Notes: generated by a model not told the origin, from the letters alone. A stretch of 64,000 bases of DNA from JALOLG01 sp963722415 (GCA_963722415.1 CAVRNI010000061.1:124001-188000); one strand, 5' to 3'; positions 17,273 to 26,751 are shown, counted from the first letter of the stretch. Numbers and translations: made by a program.

Positions 17273-18249
17273 AAACACGCCAGATTCCATGTGTCGGTCG
17301 GGCCGTTGCCGTCGTCGGGGTCCCAGTGGATGACGTGATGCACGTGCAAGAACCGATCGGCGGTGCACCCGGGGACGCGGCAGCCGCGGTCACGCAGGAT
17401 GACGAGGCGGCGGGTGCGTTCGGGGACGGTGCGCTGGGTGCGTCCGACGCTGACCGGGATGCCGTCCACCTTGTTGACGGTGGAGACGATGGTGTCGCAG
17501 CAGATCAGGTCGCGCAGCCAGCCGGGGAGCCGGTAGCCGAGCCCGTCGAGCATCGTGTTGTCGACATCGACGTGGACGTGGACCCGGTAGCGGTCACGGC
17601 GCGCCGGGTCGGTGATCGTGTCGAGGGAGCGGTTGGCGATCTCGACCAACGCCTCGACCTGTGACACGACGACACCGTCGCGTTGGAACAACGCATCCTG
17701 GGCTTCACGCAAGCGCGGTGTGGAGGATCGCGCCGTGGTCGGCGTCGAGCTCACCGCGCAGCTCCCAGCGTCCGTCGTCGCCATGCCACAACGACAACAA
17801 CTCCACCGGCTCCACAACCGCCGGTCGGCTGATCGTCGTCGTCGTCGGTGGGGTCGGGTGGGAAGTCGTAGGAGCGCAACACCCGCCGCAGCTGCGTCAC
17901 CGTGGCCAACTTGGCGAACTCACACAACTCGCGCGTCAGCCCACCGCGGCGCCCGGGTCGCGATCGGCACCACCTGATCCAACGACAGCTCGCCGGCGTC
18001 GAACGCGGCGAACGTCACCGGCAACTCACCACGCCGCTTGGCGACGGTCACCAACTGCTGCGCGTGCGCGGATGACAGCCCGGCTTTCCACGCCAACCAA
18101 TGCGCCGGTGAGTGGATGCCGTCCATCTCCCACGCACCCGTTTCGAGGGCTTCGGCGACGAGCTGCACCAGCAGTGCGTCGAGGGTATTGCGGTGGCCGC
18201 ACAGGTCGGCGAGGCGGTCCTCCAGCCGTTCCAGCGTGCCCAACGCCAT
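17273..18249 (-). pseudogene. 5' part of the DUF222/HNH endonuclease gene (IS-interrupted, also frameshifted)
   Basis: Starts MALGTLERLEDRLADLCGH and has the DUF222 helical region (SPAHWLAWKAGLSSAHAQQL, GELSLDQVVPIA). The remainder lies in other frames joined near 17935 and 17715: CEFAKLATVTQLRRVLRSYD, then EAQDALFQRDGVVVSQVEAL and the start of the HNH domain, DRGCRVPGCTADRFLHVHHV and HWDPDDGNGPTDTWNLACL, where the IS intrudes. The protein is a mobile-repeat-type nuclease whose cellular job is not established. The promoter carries a LexA box. With the IS in place the HNH domain is incomplete, so it is presumably inactive. Confidence 0.85.
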
Positions 18250-18256
18250 ACCTCTA

Positions 18257-18272
18257 TCGTACATATGTTCGA
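18257..18272. promoter_or_regulatory. LexA/SOS box of the DUF222/HNH gene
   Basis: On the minus strand TCGAAC-ATAT-GTACGA matches the mycobacterial SOS box TCGAAC-N4-GTTCGA except for one base. It overlaps a TACGAT -10 hexamer (18256-18261) lying 6 nt before the start codon at 18249, an ideal position for repression. DNA-damage control of 13E12/DUF222 genes is known from Mycobacterium tuberculosis. Confidence 0.75.
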
Positions 18273-18530
18273 CTCGGATTGCAAACGAAATCCGGAGAAA
18301 TCGCAAGAAGTTCCGGTCTCCCGCCTCCTGTATCCAGACGGCCACGAGTGGGTCGTGCAGGGGTGCCGCAACGACGCGGCGCTCACTGGGGAGGACGCGC
18401 CATGCATCCGTACATCGTTGCCACCATCGGCCGGAAGCGGTCCGGGCTGGCGACGTTCGAGCCCACCCTCACCATCGCCGGGGTCAGCGACTCCAACAGA
18501 AGGGTCGATCGACGACCAGACGCGAGCCGG

Positions 18531-19692
18531 ATGGATGGCGGCATCGCGAGGTGCTTGTCCACGTATCTGCTCGGCAGCATCGCCCAGGGCGCTCCGTTCG
18601 TGCTCGTGGCCGCCGAGCTCGAACGTCGCGGCGTCGGGACCAATTGGCTGGCGGCGGTCGCCGCGGTCCGGCTGGCGCCATACCTGTTGTGCTCGCCCAT
18701 CGCCGGCGCGCTCGCCGGCCGGTACGAGGCGAGGACGCGTGTTCGCAGTCACCGGCCTCGTACGTGCTGCCCTGATCGCCGCGCTCTGGATCGCGCTGAG
18801 TGCGGGGTCTCCGACGCTGCTGTTGGTCTCGCTCCTCTTCGCTCTCGTCGCGGTCGGCACACCGACGTTCCCCGCGCTGATGCGGGCGGTTCGCCAGCGA
18901 GCACCCCACGTACATCTCGACCGCACGAGTGCGGTCGCCGCCGGGCTCGAATCGGCGGCGTTCGTTGCCGGACCTGCGCTCGGCGGGCTCCTGCTCCTGG
19001 CCGACACGACGGACTCGCTGCTCGTGTGCGCCGCGATCATGGCGGTGTCGGCGACGATCGCGTCGTTCGTCCCGATCGCGGAGATGGGCAACCGACCAGC
19101 GGAAGGACGATCGGGTGGACTCCTTCGCGACACCGGCCGATGCCTGCTCGGTCCCGCAGTCCGACCGGTGATCGTGGCCGTGGTGGGCGTGAACGTGCTC
19201 GCCGGGCTGATGGCCACACTGCTCGTCCGGCTTCCGGACGAGCTCGACTCGGGCGGCGAACGTGCCTTCGGACTGCTCTCGTGCGCTTCCGGGGTGGGTG
19301 CGTTCGTCGCGTTCGTCGCGCTCCTCCGCCCCGTCCCGCGTGGGCGGCCACTCGTCCCAGTGGCCACCGCGGGTGCGGCAGTCGGCGTGCTCGCCGCGAC
19401 CAGCGAGCTGTCCGTCGCATTGCTGGCGTGCGCTGTCCTCGGCGCCTCGATCCTCACCGCCGAGGTGCTGGTGACCAGCACCCTCGGCCGTGCGCTGCCG
19501 GGCGCGCTCGTCGCACCCGCGTTCGGGGTGCTCGACGCCGTGATGACTGCCGCGATGATCAGCGGGGTTCTCGTCGCACCCGTGCTCACCTCGAGCTTCG
19601 GTCTGCGACCGACCCTCGCCATCGCCGCCGTCGGGGTCCCGTTGCTGGCGAGCTGTGCCCGGCCGTCCAACTCGAAATGCGGCGTGCGATGA
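18531..19692 (+). CDS. MFS transporter (frameshifted near 18735)
   Basis: N-terminal helices (MDGGIARCLSTYLLGS, FVLVAAELERRGVGTNWLAA, APYLLCSPIAGALAGRYEAR) read in one frame. From VFAVTGLVRAALIAALWIAL onward the protein continues in the next frame with about nine further hydrophobic segments, ending PSNSKCGVR. About 387 residues with roughly 12 helices, as in major facilitator exporters. An ATG at 18402 would add 43 residues with no helix. The stop overlaps the aminotransferase start (ATGA), so the two are coupled. The substrate may be a product of that PLP enzyme; no direct evidence. Confidence 0.83.
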
Positions 19693-21117
19693 GTGGCCCC
19701 GCCGTGCTCTCGGCGATGAAGACGGGCTCGACAGTGCCCGTGTCGCGCGACGCGCTCGTCGGCATCGATCAGCTCGTCCCGCTGTTCGATGGCCGACTCG
19801 CGCCGTACGTGAACCTGGACAACGCGGCAAGCACGCCCGCGTTCAGATCGGTGGTCGAGACGATCGAGGAGTTCCTTCCGTTCTATTCGGGCGTCCATCG
19901 GGGAACTGGCTACAAGTCACGCGTGAGCACGATCGCGTTCGAGCGTGCGCGCGAACTGGTCGGCGAGTTCCTCGGTGCCGACCCCGAACGCGACGTCGTC
20001 GTGTTCGCCAAGAACACGACCGAGGCGATCAACAGGCTCGCCCGCTCGTTGGCTGTCGAAGACGATGCGGTGGTGTTGACGACACTGCTCGAACACCACT
20101 CCAACGACCTGCCATGGAGAGGGCGCTTCCGCACGGTGCACGTCGGTCTCCGCCCGGACGGTGCGTTGGACGTCGAGGATCTCGACCGGCTGCCTCGCCG
20201 AGCACGCAGGACGCGTCGCGCTGCTCGCCGTGTCGGGCGCGTCGAACATCACCGGAGTCGTGCAGCCGGTGCACGAGTTGGCCGAGAAGGTCCATGCCGC
20301 CGGCGGACGGATCCTGGTCGACGCCGCCCAACTCGCGCCGCACCGCCCGATCGACATGCGCCCGCACGACGATCCCGGCCATCTCGACTTCGTCGCCCTC
20401 TCGGCCCACAAGATGTACGCCCCGTACGGCACCGGTGCCCTCGTCGGTGCCCGGTCCGCGTTCGGGCCCGCACCAGACCACGCGGGAGGCGGCACGGTAC
20501 GCGCCGTCACGACCGACTCCATCGCATGGGCCGACCTGCCCGACCGGGAGGAGGCCGGCAGTCCGAACGTCGTCGGTGCGATCGCCATGGCGGCAGCCGT
20601 CCGCGCGCTCACCGCGATCGGGCTCGACCGCATCGCCGCCCACGAACGCGAGCTCATGGCGTACGCGATGGATCGACTGCGCGGGGTGCCCGGCCTCGTC
20701 GTTCACGGGCCGACCGAGAACCTCGGGTCGACCGGCAAGGTGGGCGTCGTCCCGTTCACGATCGCCGGAATCGACCACGGGTTGATCGCCGCGGTCCTCG
20801 GCTACGAGCACGGCGTCGCAGTGCGCAACGGATGCTTCTGCGCCCATCCGTACATCGCCCATCTCCTCGAGATCAGTCCGGCCGACTCGATGACCTGGGT
20901 CGAGCAGGCGAAGAACGACGACAAGCGTGGCGCGCCGGGAATGGTGCGTATCAGCTTCGGCTGCTACAACACCATGCACGACGTCGACGTCGCGGTACGC
21001 GGGCTCGAGCAGATCGTCGCCGGCGAGCTCGCGGCCGACTATCGGGCTGATGTCGACGGCTCGTATCACCCCGTCGGCTACGAGGAACCGCTGCTGTTCT
21101 CGCTCGACGGACGCTGA
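19689..21117 (+). CDS. SufS/cysteine desulfurase-like class V aminotransferase (frameshifted near 20195)
   Basis: MSGPAVLSAMKTGS leads into YVNLDNAASTPAF and the PLP phosphate region, then FAKNTTEAINRLARSL and LLEHHSNDLPW (His stacking on PLP). The frame shifts near 20195 in the Asp-Arg-Cys-Leu-Ala region. The second frame has VDAAQLAPHRPID (PLP Asp), LSAHKMYAPYGTG (Schiff-base Lys) and the Cys-rich loop VRNGCFCAHPY. About 475 residues. The fold is that of cysteine desulfurases and related selenocysteine lyase or isopenicillin-epimerase-like enzymes. No Fe-S assembly genes are near, and coupling to an exporter suggests a specialised role. Confidence 0.85.
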
Positions 21118-21222
21118 CCAGCCGCGGGGCCGTCTCACCGAGTCCCGACACTTCTCGTGCCACGCTCTTACCTTCGCACGAGATCGTGCGGCGACATCCG
21201 CCCATCCCCTGGAGCAGCTCCC

Positions 21223-22187
21223 ATGACACGCCATTCGAATGACCACCGCGACCGCCACGACGAAGCTGGTGACGACCACGACGACTTCGGCGGACTGGCG
21301 CGGGATCTCCCAGGGCTGCTCTCGCGGCGGAGCGTGTTGGCGCTCCTCGCCGGTGGCAGCCTCGCCGCACTCGCGGCCTGTGGGTCCGACGACGACGCGA
21401 CCTCGTCCACCCAAGCGTCGTCAGCATCGTCGGGCGCCACGGACGGCACGACGTCGACCAGCGCCGCAGATGCCGCGGCAACCACCGACGCCGGGGGACA
21501 ACCGCGGCAGCGGCCACCACCGACGCCGCGGTGACGACCGACAGCGTCGAGTCGGTCGCCTGCGAGACCATTCCCAGTGAGACGGGCGGGCCGTTCCCGG
21601 GCGACGGCTCCAACGGACCGGACGTGCTGAGCGAGAGCGGCGTCGTGCGCAGCGACATCACGTCCAGCATCGGGAGCGCGTCCGGCGTCGCGGAAGGCGT
21701 ACCGCTCGCGATCACGCTGTCGCTCGTCGACACGGCGAACAACTGCGCCGCATTTGCCGGCGCCGCCGTCTACATCTGGCACTGCGACCGCGAGGGGCGT
21801 TACTCGATGTACTCCGAAGGTGTCACCGACCAGAACTACCTCCGCGGTGTGCAGGAAGCCGACGCCAACGGTCAGGTCACGTTCACGAGCATCTTCCCGG
21901 CGGCGTACTCGGGCCGGTGGCCGCACATCCACTTCGAGGTCTACCCGAACGTGGACGCGGCGACGACGGCGCAGGGGATCCTCGCCACGTCCCAGATCGC
22001 CCTCCCGGAGGAGACGTGCAACGCCGTGTACGCCACCGAGGGCTACGAGCAGAGCGTCCGCAACATGGCGCAGACGTCACTGACATCGGACAACGTGTTC
22101 GGTGACGACGGAGGGACACGCCAGCTCGCGACAGTCACTGGTGACGTCGCCAGCGGCATCAGCGCCCACCTGACCGTGCCCGTGTGA
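21223..22187 (+). CDS. Exported intradiol-dioxygenase-like protein (frameshifted near 21505)
   Basis: Begins MTRHSNDHRDRHDEAGDDHD, then a twin-Arg-like LSRRSVLALLAGGSLAALAAC signal, noted here only by its core SRRSVLALLAGG with a lipobox-type Cys, and a Ser/Thr/Ala linker. One base too many in a G5 run near 21498 shifts the frame. The next frame continues TTDSVESVACETIPSETGGP, then IWHCDREGRYS, QVTFTSIFPAAYSGRWPHIH and HFEVYPNV, which is the catechol intradiol dioxygenase beta-sandwich with Tyr/His iron ligands (YS...GRWPHIH). Exported members of this family are common in actinobacteria, and their substrates are mostly unknown. Confidence 0.85.
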
Positions 22188-22222
22188 GTGTCGCCAGCCG
22201 CGGCAACGGCTGGCGACACTCA
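22185..22222. terminator. Bidirectional terminator made of two overlapping stop codons
   Basis: A perfect 16-bp stem (TGAGTGTCGCCAGCCG and its complement, 22185-22200 and 22207-22222) with a 6-nt loop CGGCAA. The first three bases of each arm are the TGA stop of the gene on that strand, so the two convergent genes end inside one hairpin. Confidence 0.8.
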
Positions 22223-24004
22223 GACCAGGATCAGGTCGGGAGGGGCTGCGGGGTGCAGTTCCGCAGCGTGATACTGAAGGCGGGCCAGGCCCTCGGCCGT
22301 CTCGATCATCGCGCCGTCCTCCGGCGAGACGAGATCGATCACATGCGACTCGCCCGGGTCGAGGTAGGTCTCGCGCCACTGGTCGGTGCCACGCTCCCAT
22401 TCGATGATGAGGACCAGCCCGGATACCGCGGTGACCTCGCAGCCGTCAGCCCACGCTCCCATGTACGGGTGGAGCGGTTGGCCGCCGACGGAGAAGACCG
22501 ACCTCGACCCGAAGCCATTCCGATCGTTGGTGTGGTACGCCGTACTCGACGGCCAGTTGATGACGGCTCCGGTCCAGTCGGGATCGGTGCATCCGGGGCT
22601 GTTGCAGCGCCAGCGAGCGAGCTGGGCGTGGATCGTGTCGCCAGGCGGGCCGCCCGGATCCGGCGGGTCGCCGGCGGTCGCCGGGAACCACGGGATTGCT
22701 GCCGGGGTTGGCCGTGTAGGTGAACGTGGAACCGCCCTGGACGCTCACCACTTCTCCTTCGCCGATCCCGGTGACGGTGAGGGGCGAGCCCGGATTGATG
22801 CTGCCGAGCAAGCGGTGTGACGGCTGATCCGGCAGTCCTGCGTAGGCGGATGCGGTGCCGCTCGAGAGCGAGACCGTCATGCCGTTGGCGTTGACCGCCG
22901 GAAGGTAGATGCCCGCCGAGACGGTGTAACCGTGCCGGACGTTGCTGGGACTGGCCGACGCCGGCCACACGATCGCGTCGTTGCTGTCGGAATTGCCCCA
23001 CGGGCACGGGCTCCCCGTGCACGACCACGTCACGTACGACGAGGTTGCCGGCTGTCCGGCCGGAGGTGGCGGGTCGCCGGGATCCGGCGGGTCGCCGGGA
23101 TCGGGCGGCGGCGGCGGGGGCGGGGGCGGGGGCGGGGTGGTCGGGTTGGTGCCCGGGTTGGCGTGGTAGTCGAACGCCGCCGACCCTTGCAAGCTGAGAA
23201 CCTCGCCGGTCAGCGAGGCCCGAGACCACGAGGGACTCTCCCGAGGTGATGCTTCCCAATACCCGGTGCGCGGATGCGCCGGGCAGCCCGGCGTACGCGG
23301 TCGCCGTGCCGCCGGCCAGAGAGATCGTCATGCCGTTGGCGTTGACCGCCGGAAGGTAGATCGCCGCCGAGGTGGTGTAGCCGTGCCGAGTGTTCGTCGG
23401 GCTCGACGTCGCCGGCCAGACTGCCGCAGCACCGTTCGTCGACGTACCCCACGGGCACGGGCTCCCCGTGCACGACCACGTCACCATCGCCGAGTGAACC
23501 GGCTGGGGACCAGGAGTGGGCGGCGGATCGCCGGGCTCGGTCGGAGCGGTGGGATTGCTGCCCGGGTTGACGTCGTAGTTGAAGGAGCCGGAGCTCTGCA
23601 CACTGACGACTTCGCCGGCTGCGATGCCGGTCACGTTCAAGGGCGATCCCGGACTGATGTTGCCAAGCAGACGGTGCGAGGGCGCATTGGGCAGTCCCGG
23701 CGTAGGCGGACGCGATGCCGCTCGACAGCGTGATCGTCATGCCATTGGCGTTGACCGCCGGAAGGTAGACGCCCGCAGAAACGGTATACCCGTGTCGAGC
23801 GTTCGTCGGGCCCGACGATGCCGGCCACACGATCGCCGGGTTACCGGGGAACGTCCCCCAGGGACACGGACTGCCCGTGCAGGACCACTGCACGAGCACT
23901 GATGAGCCGGACGCCGCTTCCGCGGACGTCGACCTCGTACCCAATCCGAAAAACGCCACCGCCAAAGCAAAAACGCCAAAGAGGTAGAAACGCCGGCCCG
24001 CCAT
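22220..24004 (-). CDS. Secreted protein of four Trp/Cys-rich repeats (frameshifts near 23697, 23215, 22695)
   Basis: Signal peptide (RRFYLFGVFALAVAFFGLG, cut after TSAEA), then three repeats of about 100-110 residues plus a diverged fourth. Each of the three has VxWSCTGSPCPWG, an AIVWPAS-type strand, RHGYTVSAGIYLPAVNANGM, ASAYAGLP, SHRLLGSI and a GEVVSVQ...NPGSNP end. Pro-rich linkers (GDPPDPGDPP, poly-Pro) join them. The last reads ARWRCNSPGCTDPDWTGAVI and ends DLVSPEDGAMIETAEGLARL, then LHPAAPPDLILV. Three single-base shifts, one per repeat boundary region, were bridged. Start ATG 24004 is preceded by GGAG at ideal spacing; ATG 24016 is possible. Beta-rich, perhaps a surface adhesin or glycan-binding protein. 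I do not recognise the repeat family. Confidence 0.82.
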
Positions 24005-24370
24005 GTTTAACTCCATCCCGCCAAGTTGTCCTGCGCACTATAGCCGATCAATCCCGCGACGCGAGCAAATTAACGAACCGCGCCAACCCGTCACCCGATC
24101 CGGCGACTGTACTACGAATCGGTCGGCGGATGGAAGAGGATCCGCGCGCCGCTTGGGGGCCGCTGGGCCGGGACGGGTGCTCGTTACGCAGGCGTGATGC
24201 CGATCGCGGAGTGACGGTGCGACCTCTCTGAGTGTCCAAATGCGCCTGCGGGGATACCGACACGAGACGCGTTCATTCGGACACGCATAGCGCATGTGGA
24301 AGACGATTCGTTGATGGCCATATAGCCATAGCCGCGTCCACGGCATCGTCGAACCGCGAACCCTCAACCT
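24005..24370. other. Intergenic region upstream of the repeat protein, no gene seen
   Basis: 366 bp between the minus-strand repeat-protein start and the xylose isomerase stop. The part near 24010-24110 is less G+C-rich than its surroundings and should hold the repeat-protein promoter. A weak hairpin ATGGC-CATATA-GCCAT lies at 24314-24329, downstream of xylA, and may be its terminator. Short open frames here lack coding character. Confidence 0.5.
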
Positions 24371-25534
24371 CTAGCGGAGCCCCATGATGAGGTCGACGAC
24401 GAGTTGGTCGAGGCGTTCGTTGCGGTAGCCGCGTTCCGCCAGCGCCTCCGGCTCGAACGCCTCGGTGGCGAGGATCCCGGCCGCGTCGTTCGAGTACGGA
24501 CCGACCGTGGGCTCGGTCATCTCGATCGCCCCGCATTCCTCGAGCGCCTCGCGGATGTCGGGATCGTCGGCGAACCGCCTGGCCTTCGCCGCCAGCGCCA
24601 GGTACGTCCGCATGCATCCGGCGGCGAACTCCCACACCCCCTCGGCGTCCTCCGTCCGGTACGGCCGGGCGTCGAAGTGGCGTGGTCCGTCGTAGCCGGA
24701 TTCCTCCAGCAGCTTGACGACGAAGAAGGCGTCCTTGATGCCTTCCGAGCCGAACCGTAGGTCTTGGTCGTAGCGACCGATCTGCTGGGCGTTGAGGTCG
24801 ATGTGGAACAGCTTCCCGGCGTCGATCGCCTGCGCCACCCCGTGGTAGACGCTGAGCCCGGCCATCGTCTCGTGGGCGACCTCCGGGTTGAGGCCGACCA
24901 TCTCGGGATGATCGAGCGTCTCGATGAACGCCAACGCATGACCGACCGTCGGCAGGAACGTGTCGCCGCGCGGTTCGTTGGGTTTCGGTTCGAGCGCGAA
25001 GCGCGTCGCGTAGCCCTGGTCCTTGACGTAGCCGCACAGGAAGTTCACTGCCTCGCGATAGCGCGCGAGCGCGTCGAGCGGCGGTTTGGCGGCGACCGCC
25101 TCGACGCCTTCGCGGCCGCCCCAGAACACATGGATGCCGGCTCCGAGGTCGACGCCCAGGTCGATCGCCCGCATCGTCTTCTGGATCGCGTACCGCCGGA
25201 CGTCGCGGTCAGCGGAGGTGAACGCGCCGTCCTTGAACACCGGGTGCCAGAACAGGTTGGTCGTCGCCATCGACACGACCATCCCGGTCGAATCGAGCGC
25301 CTTGCGGAACTTGTCGAGGATGTCGTCCCGGTCGGCCGGTGAGGTGCCGGGTGGGATCAGGTCGTCGTCGTGGAAGCTGACACCCCATCCACCGAGATCG
25401 GCGAGGCGATACACGAACTCCCACGGTTCGATGGGTGCTCGGGTGACGTCGCCGAAGGGATCACGTCCCGAGAACCCGACGGTCCACAGACCGAACGCGA
25501 ACTTGTGCTCGGGGGCCGGCTGCCATGTGCTCAT
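24371..25534 (-). CDS. xylA: Xylose isomerase
   Basis: 387 residues, MSTWQPAPEHKFAFGLWTVG. The catalytic His region is GVSFHDDDLIP, and the metal ligands follow in FALEPKPNEPRGD, GLNPEVAHETMAG, HIDLNAQQIGRYDQDLRFG (cut: DLNAQQIGRYDQDLRFG) and HFDARPYR. This is the actinobacterial class I type, about 390 residues. Converts D-xylose to D-xylulose and often acts on other aldoses. ATG 25534 has AGGAG six bases upstream. It follows the LacI gene by 65 nt on the same strand. No xylulokinase was found in the window; araB is the only sugar kinase. Confidence 0.95.
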   Translation of the reverse strand: MSTWQPAPEHKFAFGLWTVGFSGRDPFGDVTRAPIEPWEFVYRLADLGGWGVSFHDDDLIPPGTSPADRDDILDKFRKALDSTGMVVSMATTNLFWHPVFKDGAFTSADRDVRRYAIQKTMRAIDLGVDLGAGIHVFWGGREGVEAVAAKPPLDALARYREAVNFLCGYVKDQGYATRFALEPKPNEPRGDTFLPTVGHALAFIETLDHPEMVGLNPEVAHETMAGLSVYHGVAQAIDAGKLFHIDLNAQQIGRYDQDLRFGSEGIKDAFFVVKLLEESGYDGPRHFDARPYRTEDAEGVWEFAAGCMRTYLALAAKARRFADDPDIREALEECGAIEMTEPTVGPYSNDAAGILATEAFEPEALAERGYRNERLDQLVVDLIMGLR

Positions 25535-25599
25535 CGACCGCTCCTTGTCGTGCATCCGTCATTCGATTCGTCGACTCGTTGGTGGCATCTGCGGTGCGC

Positions 25600-26640
25600 T
25601 CACGACGGCACCGGCCCGGTGGTCTCGCGGAGCTCCAGACTCGTCGGGAACACGCGGTGGACCGCTTCCGACGTCGACGCGTCGACCACCAGGCTGACCG
25701 CCAACTCCGCCATGTCGCCGATCGGTTGATGGACGGTCGTGAGCGGAGGTGCGGTGTATCGGGTGTGCGGGATGTCGTCGAAGCCGACGATCGACACCTG
25801 GCCGGGCACGCTGACACCGAGGGCGTGGGCGGCGTGGAGCGCGCCGATGGCCATGTGGTCGGTCGCGGTCACGATCGCCGTGGGTGCGTCGGCCATCCCG
25901 ATCAGGTTCCGAAACGCGTCGGCACCCGAGCCGGGATTGTTGAGGCCGGCGTGGACGTGTTCGTCGAGCGGAGGCATGCCGAGCGCCGTCAGGTGCTCGA
26001 TGAAGGCGGCCCGTCGTTCGCGGATGTCGCCGTGCGGCCAGCCGCCGATGAATCCGAACCGTCGATGGCCGAGCTCGGCGAGATGGTCGATGGCGGAGGC
26101 GATGCCGCCCCGGTTGTCGATGTTGATGGTCGCCACGCCGGCGAGCGCGGTGCCCTGCCACATGGCGACGACCGGCACGTGGGATGCCGCGAGGTCGTCG
26201 AGGAGACGCGGCTGGTCGCGAACGTCGCCGAGGAGCACGATGCCGTCGCAATGTCGGGTCTCGAGGACCGCCCGCAGTGCGATCGCCTCGTCGGCCTGGC
26301 TGTGGGCGCTCCCGAGCACGACGTTGTAGCTGCGGTCGCGGGCGGCCAGCGACACCGCCTCGACGGCGGTGGTGAAGAACGCGTCGGAGATCTCTCGGAC
26401 GATGACCCCGAGCAACATCGTCTTGGCGCCGCGCAAACCGCGCGCCAGTGGGTTCGGGCGATAACCGAGACGTTCGGCGGCTTCGAGCACCCGCTGTCGA
26501 GTGAGGGCCGCGATCGGCACCGACGTGATGGTGTCGTTGAGCACGCGCGAGACGGTCGACTGGGACACGCCCGCAACGTGGGCGATGTCCTGCATCGTGA
26601 CCGTTCGGGGACGGTCTTCACGGTTGACTTCGGTCGCCAC
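25600..26640 (-). CDS. LacI-family transcriptional regulator
   Basis: About 346 residues. The HTH and hinge are clear (MQDIAHVAGVSQSTVSRVLN, then RLGYRPNPLARGLR), followed by the periplasmic-binding-protein-like ligand domain (MLLGVIVREISDAFF, GIVLLGDVRDQ, VPGQVSIVGFDDIPHTRYTA, and PPLTTVHQPIGDMA). The GTG start at 26640 is preceded by GAGG. It is divergent from the sugar transport/arabinose operon and probably represses it through the palindrome at 26737-26750. It may be co-transcribed with xylA downstream. The effector is likely a pentose or pentose oligomer, inferred from context. Confidence 0.93.
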   Translation of the reverse strand: MATEVNREDRPRTVTMQDIAHVAGVSQSTVSRVLNDTITSVPIAALTRQRVLEAAERLGYRPNPLARGLRGAKTMLLGVIVREISDAFFTTAVEAVSLAARDRSYNVVLGSAHSQADEAIALRAVLETRHCDGIVLLGDVRDQPRLLDDLAASHVPVVAMWQGTALAGVATINIDNRGGIASAIDHLAELGHRRFGFIGGWPHGDIRERRAAFIEHLTALGMPPLDEHVHAGLNNPGSGADAFRNLIGMADAPTAIVTATDHMAIGALHAAHALGVSVPGQVSIVGFDDIPHTRYTAPPLTTVHQPIGDMAELAVSLVVDASTSEAVHRVFPTSLELRETTGPVPS

Positions 26641-26722
26641 GGGGACGCCTCGTTCTCCTCTACTACACGTGGGCTGACAGGTGTGTCGAGAGATTACTGC
26701 ACCTGAGTCGTTCTGCATACGC

Positions 26723-26751
26723 TTGACGCAATTGGATTGTATGCATACGAT
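26723..26751 (+). promoter_or_regulatory. Sigma70-type promoter of the sugar importer/GH127/araBDA operon
   Basis: TTGACG (26723-26728), a 17-nt spacer and TACGAT (26746-26751) form a near-consensus promoter about 58 nt upstream of the binding-protein start. A palindrome overlaps its -10. Confidence 0.75.
26737..26750. promoter_or_regulatory. Probable LacI-family operator
   Basis: TTGTATGCATACGA, with an 8-bp perfect core TATGCATA, overlaps the -10 of the promoter. A copy of TGCATACG occurs at 26714-26721, 28 bp upstream of the same string at 26742-26749, next to the -35. Binding here would block RNA polymerase. Assignment to the divergent LacI gene is inference. Confidence 0.65.

Noticed and set aside
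15458..17368. 636-residue minus-strand ORF opposite the transposase
   Set aside because: Mirror frame of the transposase in high-G+C DNA; no domains, and the transposase reading is unambiguous.
18048..19898. 616-residue minus-strand ORF opposite the MFS gene
   Set aside because: Ser/Arg/Thr-rich shadow without hydrophobic or motif structure; the plus strand encodes the membrane protein.
17661..21050. A 1129-residue open frame on the plus strand
   Set aside because: It strings together antisense HNH sequence, the N-terminus of the MFS transporter and the first part of the aminotransferase; only those pieces have protein-like composition, so it is a frame artefact of the indels.
24314..24329. 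ATGGC-CATATA-GCCAT as an operator or mobile-element end
   Set aside because: Only five paired bases and no second copy; noted merely as a possible weak terminator of xylA.
25600..26640. Defence-island interpretation of the regulators and ATPases (LacI, NB-ARC, MoxR/VWA)
   Set aside because: Each sits with metabolic or wall genes; no nuclease, reverse transcriptase or effector partner accompanies them except the unrelated IS-disrupted HNH gene.
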